Assembly: GCA_018907035.1 (NCBI GenBank)
Contig: JACCIC010000053.1
Span: 675,501 to 739,500 of the forward strand
Direction: 5' to 3'
From: Sycobia sp. Sy_11
Taxonomy: Eukaryota; Arthropoda; Insecta; Hymenoptera; Epichrysomallidae
DNA length: 64,000 bases
This document shows positions 39,901-51,900 of this stretch, piece by piece; position 1 is the first letter of the stretch; every line of letters begins with the position of its first letter. The notes under the pieces are model-generated. The model saw only the letters and a list, made by a program, of their open reading frames with translations. It was not told the DNA's origin and searched no databases. The position numbers and the translations under genes are program-made.

Positions 39901-42900
39901 TATATATCGAGCTAAATATGTTTTTGCCTTTCATTAGAATTTCAGAAAGAACTGACTGTTTTTCTAATGTCGTAACGAAAGGATACCAAGATAAATTAAG
40001 ATAAAAAGTTACGAAGTAATGAAAAATTTTAATTGTACAATGCAACGTTTTATTTAATTGAGGATGTTTACTGAGGTTCTCTATTTCGAGCCTCATTCAA
40101 AAGAAAAATTTAATTTTATTGTAAAAAAACTATTGTTTTTAGCGAGTACTTGATACATTGGAAAATATTGGACATATATTGGACGAGGTTCCTTTAAATT
40201 AGGTTAATTTAGAATTAATTTAAGTTAGGCAGTATTTGAGACGTCAATAGTTGACTGAATTAATCCCTTTTTCAGTGTTTACGAGGCGAATCGTTTTGAT
40301 TCCATTGCATAATTACAATTGAAGACCGGCTTCAGCTGTATTTACAATTATTTTACCAAGTGAATATTAAGGTCAACGCTTCAATTCCAAAATCTTTAAA
40401 TTTAAATACGTTTTACAAAGTGTCGATCCAGGTTATTCAATAGTGTATGCATTTTACTTATAAAACAAAATCCTACAGAATTTTAATAATTATTACAACT
40501 AATTTTTCAATCATTACGCTACAATAGAAAATCCAATAAGTTTTATATATAGATTCAATTTTTCTTTTTACCATAAGCGAAACAAACGAACCTGACTAGT
40601 CTTCTGGTTCTTTTCGAGATCCTCGTGCATCGTGGCCGTGCGGGTCGTCACTGCCGTCGCTGATATATACGGTGTTGTACCATCGCTAGGTGCCTCGGCC
40701 TAAATTACAACTACTTTGTGACTAATGCGGTGTTTGGCGTTAACAATAGCAACTTTATAAAGGATGATGATTTTTTTTTTTTTTTAAGTGTACGATATTT
40801 TGATTTGAAGCAGAAATCTCGTATTTGGGAAGTTTGTGTATGAAATGCAACTACGGATACAGCTGTAGCTCGATCCATAGTTATCGGTAAATAAAGAATT
40901 GAACGTTATAATTGTTATAAATCATTAAAAATGTCGATCAATATCGTTTAACAAAAGTAGTTAGGAATTGTTATAAATCAACAGATTTGTTATTGCTCTT
41001 TATCTGATATGTGATTATATATGATATATCCTTTAGTGAACTCGAAATTGTCAAAATTTTTATTATTTAACAGAATTTCATGAATTTATTTTCGAACAAA
41101 TAATAAAAATAATAAGAATAGTAATAATAATAATCAAGTTTTCTTCTTTCTATTATCAATATTTTTTTTTTCAAAAACAAAGAAATTCATGAGTATTTTT
41201 CTTCTTTTTTTGTATTCATTGCGTATTCAATTAGTTATTACTTGCTTTTTAATTTAATTGGATAGTTTATAAAGTGAACCACAATTTCAATATCTCTAAT
41301 TTCAGGTGAATGTGGTATATTTTTCTAATTCAACGAAAAATTTATGAAATTACTGATTCTTTAATAAAAAAAAAAAAACAATAACATTCAATTGCTTATA
41401 TTATAATCTACAGATTTTCAGAAATATATTTTTAGAAGCTGAAATTATGTATTACTACAGGATTAAAGACTAAGAATTTTACTACAATGACATAAATCGA
41501 ATATATAATAGCGAAATAAATTAAGAAAAATTATCTATATAGAACATGCAAGCTGAATCCGCGTATAAATTTATATAAAACACAAACAAAGATGGAGCAA
41601 TAGGTAAGAAAAACGTTAACAGAAAGTCTGCAACGGCATAAAATAACATTAATATTACAAACCAAATCTATTTACTCTGACATTAACGAGCAAACAAAAT
41701 TACTGTACGATGCAAATTCATCCTAAACATCTTTAGAAATTTTTTATTTTATATACCAGATAGGTTCAAAACTATACAAGAAATTTATAAGGGACGGAAT
41801 GAGAATAAATTTTGAAGAAGGAGAAAAAATACATAGTTCTTTAATTTGTCACTATCGAACATTTCCTTAACTTTTGCATGCGAATTTAAAACCTGCATAG
41901 GTAATTCTTCTAATCAAACCTTTCTGACTCACTTTTCGTTTCCAGCCGTTTATTAGGTACTGTCGTTAAAATTAAGACTTCTTATAAATCTATTACAGAA
42001 TAAACTAATTTCATTTAGTTTTTGAGTATTTTTTCGAATAAGTGGATGTTCATGCTTGATACTACCTGCATACAAATTCATAAATAATCAATAATTAATT
42101 AAAAAAATTTTTTAATTATTAATAATTAAAAAACTATGTTCTATGGGACACTGTTGTGTTTTCCAATGATTTGCTTGAAACATTATTCTCATTCCAATAT
42201 TATACATTTCGTGTATATAAGTTTAGACATAACGTGTATATTATTGTATTAAGTATAATAATTAAAAATTGTAGTGTTTTATATTTTGTTTGTTTTCTAT
42301 TTAGAAAATGTAGTAGTACTATAGTGATCAAAATTTCCTTTTCATAAAAGGAAGTCTCAATCCTGAGATACTTAAAGATGTGAGCTTAACGGAGGACTCC
42401 CGAAAGGTCGATCCAAATTTTGAGAAGTTATCAGACCTTCCGGGCTGATTATGTCATCAGTACTTTGAGAAGGTTTCGTCCTTCAGAGATTATTGAGTCT
42501 CATACCGAGGGGTAATTCACTGTTTCAATTTTGATACGGGTATGAAACGAATAATCATCAAGTGATTGCGAAAAATTTATTAATCATAATCCATTGATAG
42601 CAACCTTAAAAACCTCGTAATCTCTGTAATATATTCAGTGAACATTTAATAATCTTGAAATAAAATTTATATAAATTGAAATTATCGATAAACCTCGCTT
42701 GAACGAAAGAAATTATTTTAAAAATCGAACTTGCTACACAAATTGCTAAACACTCAATAAAGCCAAAATACTTTAATATACTTTCAAACAAGCTTTAAGG
42801 AATAAGCAGATCAAATATATTCTACTATGAATAATATACCTACTATGACGTGGCGATCTATCTAGGTATGTAATCCAAGAATACGCCAAAAAGATAACAT

Positions 42901-45900
42901 TTCAGTGATAATAATTAGATTTTTAACATAATAAAATAATCAATATACAAAACATAAAAAACAAAAATGATTGATTATGGATAAAAATGAAATATACCTA
43001 ATCGAAAAACTAAATATATATCTTCAAAATTATAATTTTTGTATGTGTATTGGCATAGTGAATGAATTATACCCCTCGGTTGGTTCTGCGGGAATCCTAA
43101 GGGAAAGTATACGTTATAAGTCATTTCAAAATATCACCTTGTTAGTATGCGTAGAAACGGTAACCTGTCCAGTTCCCCCAGGTGTTAGATCCTCTATCCG
43201 CTCTTCAACGTTTTGTGTTACGCTTTCTTGATCTTTTACCATCGATTGCTTCGTTGTCGATTTAACTATTGTCGGCGTGCTGACTGGCATTGGCGTTGTC
43301 TTCTTTTGCTTCGGTACATTAGTCATTTTCGCAGCAGCCCCTTTAAAATCTTTTATACTGACATCTGCCTTTTCTAAAGGTTGTCCACTGCTTGTGTATA
43401 TGATACCATCTTTAATGAATGCCCCACTTTCATCAAAAAGCTCTTGATTCTTTGGCTTGCCATTCTTATCATAAACTTTGCCATCTTTGACATAACTACC
43501 GTCTTCAGAATAGACGCCATTTGTAATGGGTGATCCATCATTGTTACAAGCAAGTCCTCTCTTTACCAATTTAATCGTAATGGTTGTATAATGCTTGTTG
43601 AGAGGCTTGCCTTCAGGAGAAATTACAAGACCATCTTTAACAATATTACCTTCAGTATCGAAGGTAGTATTTTTCAATGGCTTGCTATCATTATCTACTA
43701 GAACCCCCTGAACAACTTTGTGAGCTTCAGGCCCAAAAGCTTCTTGAGTTAAAAGCTGACCATCAGCTTCATATACTTTTCCATTCTTTATATAGCAGGT
43801 CTCAGGACTAAGAGATCCCTGAAGTAGTGGTTGACCGTTGGCTCCTAACGTCAATCCATTTTTAACGATGGTACCATCACTATTAGGCTGATTTTGAGTA
43901 AGAGGATTGCCAATGGCATCATAAATTTTACCGTTTTTGATAGTTGAACCATCTTCTTTGTAAACAGCTGATTTTATAGGCTTTCCATCCTTATCACAAA
44001 CTAAACCATATCGATAATATGTTATTTTAATCACTGTGAGTCTTCTATTCAGTGGATTTCTGTCAGAGCCATAGATCGAGCCATCTTGTATATAACTGCC
44101 ATCATCACCGAAAGTTCCACGATTTAGAGGTTTCATATCTTTACCGTAAATGAAACCATTCTGAATATAACCATCTTCGGTACCAAAAGAGCTATGATTT
44201 AAAGGCTGACTGTCTTTTCCAAATAATCGACCCTCCTGAACATAATATCCAGCTGGTAAAACAGTTCCGGCATTTAGAAGTTGTCCACCCCATCCGTAGA
44301 TGAGGCCATCTCTGATGTAGGTATTATCAGTTCTGAATGCTCCTTGTTTCAGAGGTCTTTCATTAACATTAAATACTACGCCGTCTCTGATGTAACAGCC
44401 ATCCGGTAATAAGGATGCTTGATTTTTCGGTTGCCCCTGTGAATCCACAATTTTGCCATCTTTAATAGCCAGCCCATCAGGACCGTTGTCATCTTGTGTT
44501 AGAGGCTTGCCATCTCGTCCAATAATTAATCCATTTTTTATTTTATTGCCATCGGGACCGAATTCACCTTCCGCTAAAATGTTTCCGTTCTTATCATGAA
44601 TCAGTCCTCCAGCTACGTAAGATCCATCCGAACCAAAAAGGTCGCGATTAAGGGGTTTACCAGAATGATCGAAAATAATACCATTGGCTATGTAGCTGTC
44701 ATCAGGCAAAGAGGAGCAGAGATTTAAAAGTTTTCCATCTTGACCATAAATCAGACCGTCTTTAATATAGCTGCCATCAGGTTTGAAAAAAGCTGATTTA
44801 ATTAGCTTATTATCCTTCGTATAAATTTTACCATCTTTAATTGCAAGATTATCGGGCAGCAAGGATTCCTGGTTAAGCAACTTTCCGGATTTGAAATGTG
44901 CCGCACCTTTCTTTGCATAGCTGCCATTTGATCCCAGCGATTCTTGTTTAACAGGTTTACCATCTTTACCAACAATAACACCATCCTTGATTGCAAGACC
45001 TTCATGACCAAGAGTTCCTTGTTTCAAGGGTGTACCATTGGAATCTAAAATAAGGCCATCCCTAATAGCGGTATTATCGGGTTTAAACAGATTCTGATTC
45101 AGTGCTTTACCAAATCGATCATACAAAATACCATTATTAACATACGCGCCATCAACAATTAGTGGGATCTGATTCAATGGTCGAGCATCCTTAGCGTGAA
45201 TAATACCATCCTTGACAAAGCTTCCGTCAGCTTTGTAGAATGCATGTTTAACAGTTTTACCATCTTTACTTACAATTTTACCATGTGATAGGTGTGAACC
45301 GTTAGGTAGTAAAGAACCTTGATTAAGAAATTTGCCATCCTTACCATACACCATACCATCTTTGATTGTAGCACCATCTGAACTGAATGTTACGTGTTTT
45401 ACTGGTTTGCCATCTTTAGCATACACTTTTCCTTCGGTTACATAATTACCTTCGTGACCCAGATCACCGCTAGCCAAGGGTTTACCATCCCGACCATAAA
45501 TTAGACCATCGCTAATGTATGTTGAATCCGGCAACAAAGCAATCTGTTCAAGGGGCTTCCCATCATTCTTGCAAACAATACCACCAACAATATAATTGCC
45601 GTCAGCACCATAGGAGCCTTGAGTTAGCGGCCGACCATCGCGGGAAAATATAAGACCTTCTTTTACATATGTACCATCACCACCAAGTGTGCTATATTGC
45701 AGTGGTTTGCCATTCTTTGAAACAACCTTACCATCTTTGACAAGAGTATAGTCCGGCCCAAGATAACAACGATTAAGTGGTTTACCGTCTGCACCGTAAA
45801 GTATACCGTTTTTAATTGAATTTCCGTCTGTACCAAGCACCTCTTGATATAAAGGTTTCCCGTCTCTGCCCATAACGACGCCATTAATAATATGCGTGCC

Positions 45901-48900
45901 ATGCGGACCAAAATCGCCTTTTTTAATCAGTTTTTCATCCTTAGAATATAACTTTCCGTCTATTACACGGCAGCCCTCAGGACCTAGGCTGTTTTGGTCT
46001 AGAGGTTTACCATCTTTAGTGATGATAACTCCGCCTATTATTTTACAAGCATCTGGCAGGGGTAAAACATGGAAATCTGAATCTGATTTTATGCTACCAA
46101 CGATTGGTAATCCAGGGGCATCTTGCATACCCTTACTTTGAGCTTCATTCTTGATAAGTGCGGTAGAAGCATTTTTTGCATCTTTAGTAGGTCCCGTGGC
46201 AGGTGGTGCTGGCGGTTGAACAACTGGCTTTGTTACTGTTGGTGGAATAACATTCGTTACTGCTGGTTGACCCACGCCTTTTTGCTTTTCTTTTAATCCT
46301 GCAGATTCAACGTAGTTTAAGCCTGGAGTTTTAAGACCTGGTTGTGTGGATGTTGGAGTAGTTGCTTTCAACTCGATCTCTTTCGTTTTACGTTTTTCTG
46401 CTTGTTCTTCGAGCTTTTTCATATCACCCGGTGCATAATTGAATGCATAACCCGTAGCCTTACGACTGCCGGAGGTTGGTGACTGTTGGTCTTCTAATTT
46501 AGGCGAAGTGGGCTTGTCTTCATAAGAGAATCCTTGCGTCAAGAAACGCTTCTTTAAAGGTGAGGTTTCTTGTTCAACGTATTCATAAGGTTTGGTAAAT
46601 GCTGGTTTCTCTGATGTAATAGTTTTTTCGGCATCTTTCTTTTCTTCAGGAGTACTTGCTTTCGCAGATGGTTTATCTTTCTCCGGAGTCTTAGCTTTTT
46701 CAGAATTAGATAAGTCGGATTCAAGATTACTTGTGTCGTTCAGCTCCTCTAATTCAATATTCTTCTTTTGTTTCTTCTGCTTTTCATCCTTGTCTCGCTT
46801 ACCAAAAAATCCAAATCCACTGGCCGGGCTCTTTGTGTATGTGGTAGAAATAAAAATAAAGAAAAACAAAATATTCATGTTTTAAAATAAAATCAAAAGA
46901 TAATAATGTAAAAAAGTTATTTGTGCATTAAGGAAAAGCAAGTGAGTTAGGTTGAATCGATGTTGTTTCAGAATCCTAGAACTCCTGTTTATTGATTTAT
47001 AGATAGATATATAAATAGACCAAAAATCCAAATAAGAAGCTTTGCCTTCACATTCAAAGGACAAAACTGTTATAAATCTAATTTTTCACTTTTAGCCTTT
47101 TAAATACTTTTGATTCGCAGCTTATCGAACTGTAATACTGTCGAAAATTCTGATAAGTCATTTAATCGTGAGATTTTTTTATTTAGATGAATTTTATGTA
47201 GCTAAAGGACTGATTTTATAACCAAGGGATGCAACGTAAAGAATGGCTTAATTATTAGTAGAGATTTCACGTCAAATAACAACGTATATGAAAGACTCGT
47301 TCATAAAAATGATTTAATTGTGTATTCTCAGAAATAAAAAATCAAGCATCCTTATTATCAGATCCCTGATATACTAGAGATAGGGTAACGTATTTTTTAA
47401 CGTTAATGGGCAACGGCTAAAACAAGGATGCATTCAAAACTGATAATATATACAATCGAAGATTACATTTAAGAGAGTTGATATTTAGTAATGATGGTTC
47501 ATCCTAGATTCACAGCTTTTTGATATGAAGAATGGATGCATTTTGAATGGTTTTAGTTTTGGTATAGATATGAAAACGGTAAATAGTGCGATTTTCAGTA
47601 ACGATCTCAGGTATGCACAAGAGAGTTTAATCATTGAAAGTGAAGGAATTATCATAGTTCTGTCCATTAGATTAGTAGAATAAGGTTCATATTTGGATGA
47701 TTGATTTATCATTAGCTATCTATATGGGTTGATACATATTAAGCTACATTTATTTCTCAACAAAAGAATCTGGTTAAAATAATTTAAAATTTACTGAAAC
47801 TACTTTGGAAAAAGAAAATTTAATGCGATCTTTTGACGTTTTACAAGAAAAGAAATAACAGTAAGTTCTTTATTTCATATTATCTACCATATCGCAATAA
47901 AAATCTTCACGATGCTGTAAATTTTGTTAAGATTAGTAAGAGAAACACGTGGTATTAAGCAGATTTTGATTAATAAAATTAAGATAAATAAGAGATATAA
48001 GTGCTAGACTAAGTACTCTGTAGTATAGTCTAATAAAAATAATTAACACAGTTTAGTTTATTAAGGTAGTTATTTATATCTGAATAAAATTATGTAAAAA
48101 TTCCAGGTTAAAAAAGTTTGTAATTGACGATACTCATCCAATTCCACTAATTTTCACGTTTTTACATTGTTGGTTGCTTTAATTGTTGGCATGATAGTTC
48201 TCGTAAAAATGATCTTTTAATAGAATTCATAAAAGATTTGATATTATAAGGTTTTATATTTATCTTTAGGCACTCTCAAGTTTAATAAATTTTAATAATT
48301 AGAATTTAAATGGTTAAACTTTTGAAATATATTAACAAATCTTACAAGACTTTATCGAACGTTTTCAACAGATCGTTTAATATATACAGATTCATTTGTA
48401 ATGCAATGGCTAGAGCTTAATAATGTATTACCCCTCCACATCTTTTCGTTATTGTAAAATTAGTTTAGTTCACCTACTGAGACAGGTAATGTTAATAGGA
48501 GTTGGACTATGAAATTTGTGCGTAACTACTATATATGATGTGTGTTAGTTTTGTCTCTGACACTCCAATCGGTGGGATGATTATTTTTTACTATGCCAAT
48601 AATGATGACGTAGATGCATTTTAACTGCTATCGCGTTTAACTAGACTTACCTTAATTTTCTCCTTCTTTACTTTTTCAGATTTTTCAGGCTTTTCGGGGG
48701 TTTTTTCGACCTATAAAAATAATATAGCGCATCTTTAATTTAATTTATTGATAGCTGGGAAGCTAAAGTCGCTATTTAACTTTCTAAGATATGTACAATT
48801 ATTCCCGCATATTTACACAATATTCCTCTCCCATAGTTAATTTTATCGTTTGCATATTATAACTTTTCATCGACTTTTAGCAAGCATCGTACGTCTAGGA

Positions 48901-51900
48901 ATTGGTTACCTGCCGTCCTACTGACGAGCCCAGCAGGTAACTGAGGGCGAAACGTACTAATAGTAATTTATTTCTGTTAATCATTTGAACTTATTCTTCA
49001 AAATTAAAAGTTACACTTTTGCACATATCGAGGAAAGAGTATTTCAATCTGACCTAACCGTCGTTGAAATAAATTTGTCGATTTAACACATCGCGTAATT
49101 TGTGGATTTCACCCAAGTGTGAAAAATATTATATTCTTAGAAATATATTTCAATTATTTAATTTTGTTCCACATAAAAATAATATAGCTCATCTTTAATT
49201 TGATGAAAAGTTATCACCCGCGAGTAAGGAATCGAAAAAAAATAATAATCGCGTTTAACAAGACTTACCTTAATCTTCTCCTTCTTTACTTTTTCAGGTT
49301 TTTCAGGCTTTTCGGGGGTTTTTTCGATCTTCTTATTTTTCTTTTTCGATTCCTTACTCGCGGGTGATGACTTTTCATCAATGCTCTCGAGATGCGCGCT
49401 CTCGTTAATTATGTCAGATTTGTTGAGATCATTGTAATTTTCCTTTTCACTTTCGTTTTTAATATCTTTTTTCTTCTTAGAAAGACCACCTGGCGGTAAA
49501 ACCGCTATCCCTCCAATTGGTTTCTATAATATAAAGTAATTCACAGTCACACGACGCTTCATGCAATAAGCGTTAAGCAGGCTACTTCATTGCTTTTCTA
49601 AACTATTAAATAATTATAAAAATGTATATACTGACTAATAATAACTAAACATCAGCGAATTCGCCGTGCTTCCATGCAATACTGATCATGGTTTATTTGT
49701 ATACTATTTCTACATAATTAACTTGTATTCAAAGGAATATAATACTTTAAACACTTGAATAATTCCACAAAATTTTGCGATGTAAATATCGATAAAAATA
49801 ATCGCATTTAAGAAGACTTACCTTAATCTTCTCCTTCTTTATTTTTTCAGGATTTTCAGGCTTTTCGGGGTTTTTTTCGACCTTCTTATTTTTCTTTTTC
49901 GATTCCTTACTCGAGGGTGATGACTTTTCATCAATGCTCTCGAGATGCGCGCTCTCGTTAATTATCTCAGATTTGTTGAGATCATTGTAATTTTCCTTTT
50001 CACTTTCATTTTTAATATCTTTTTTCTTCTTAGAAAGACCACCTGGCGGTAAAACCGCTATCCCTCCAATTGGTTTCTATAATATAAAGTAATTCACGGT
50101 CACACTACGCTTCATGCAATAAGCATTAAGCAGGCTACTCCATTGCTTTTCTGAACTATTAAATAATTATAAAGATGTATATACTGATTAATACTAACTA
50201 AACATCAGCGAAAAGGAAAGTTGACATAATTGACGAGAGCGCGCATCTCGAGAGCATTTTATCGTCTTGATCTTATAACTCCTCATTGATTTAAGTAAGT
50301 ATTGTACGTCTAGGAATTGGTTACCTGCCGTCCTACTGACGAGCCCAGCAGGTAAATGAGGGCAAAACGTACCAATAGTATTTTATTTAAACATTTGAAC
50401 TTATTTCAAAATTAAAAGTTATATTTTTGTACATATCGAGGAAAGAGAATTTCAATCTGGCCTAACCGTCGTTGAAATAAATTTGTCGATGTTATACATC
50501 GCATATTTGTGGAATTTACCCAAGTGTAAAAATATTATATTCTTAGAAATATATTTCAATTATTTATTTCTACATGATACGAATTACTTAGTAAAAAAGA
50601 CGGTATAATTCAAAAATATCTAGTTTTAGATTTTTTCGAATGTATTTGTTATTTCCGTCAAATTTAAATAAATATGATTTATTATTTTTATATCAAGTAG
50701 TTACCCGGACCAAGTTAAATAGCAAATAATCGCTTAGATCATGAAAGACAAACGATATATGATGATTAGTTTTTAACGAATAATTATAGAAAATTAAAAA
50801 TCATAAGCAATGCAGTATTTTTATAAGTAACATTGTCATTATGAATTTACTTTAAAAGCTGTACGTTATTGAATCAATTTTACATTGCATAATGATTTGA
50901 TGTAAGTATGAAAAAAAATATGAATAGTTTTACTAATAATTCTTTCAATTAAGTAAATGTATATATGTATACATATAAATTAATTAGTAATTAGTAAGTA
51001 GAATTAATAAGTAGAATGGTGCAATTAATAAGTAGAAATTCTCACCAAAAATCAGTATTAAATAATATAAAGTATCTTTTACACAGAAATGCAGGGTAAA
51101 ACTGAACAACGATGCTTGAATAAAATTAATTAGAAACTTGCGATAGTATCAAATAAAAATTTGTGAAGAGCCAACAATGAGGATCGAGAATGAGGATCTT
51201 GCGTCATGCTTTGAAGGAAATGATAAAACACCAAATGGTTCGCTCAAGTCAATATCTAAGGTTTATATTTATTACGAGATGATGGAATGGTGCATGATGG
51301 AAATGATTCGATGGAGTCTAGTAGTCTGCAATACCTTTCCGCCTGCATCATATTCTCCCTCCAGGCTACTGGCACTGCTGGCCGATGTCGTTCCGGTGCT
51401 TGTTTTTCGCGCGAGCTATCAGGTGTTAGTTATGTGTCAGTTAGTTATAAATGAAGGATGCCCTACAGATTGCACAATTAATAACGTGAACTAAATTAAT
51501 AAAAATGAAACGGTACATTGTAAAATCCTCGTTATTGTCATTAAGGAGATGACAAACCAGAAAAAGCATTTACGAGTTTGCGATATATATATAGATATAC
51601 ATAATGTTGTAAAAGTAAAAAGCTTGCCGAGTGTTAAGACTTATGTTAAAATATATCAACGGTGCAAGAGTGAAGAGTTAATAAATTTAATTTACAGTTA
51701 CAAAACTTGTTGTTATTTTTTTAAGATATAGTTTTGGATGCTTCGAAATAAATCCACAGAGCTTATTAAATAATCAATGAGTAAATATGAATGAGACTCA
51801 TGTACGATTCGATATAGTTCTGACTATTATGAAAGTGAGCCAATTGGTGTTTGGACATTTTCTAATATTTGCATAACCATTCAATACAATAACGTTTCTT

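Noticed and set aside
42435..42480. Hammerhead-like CTGATGA on the - strand of the structured island
   Set aside because: No GAAA box or pairing stems at the required spacing; does not form a hammerhead.
46831..46878. ATG-initiated open frame starting at 46878 (hydrophobic [11 protein letters not shown]) as a separate secreted giant protein
   Set aside because: The frame opens across a T-rich splice acceptor (CACAAAG before 46830). The hydrophobic start is the translated pyrimidine tract of an intron, and phase 0 matches upstream coracle exons.
51177..51494. + strand open frame of 105 codons
   Set aside because: It is the shadow of a - strand coracle exon (51415-51335) with proper splice sites and phase; the + frame has no homology.
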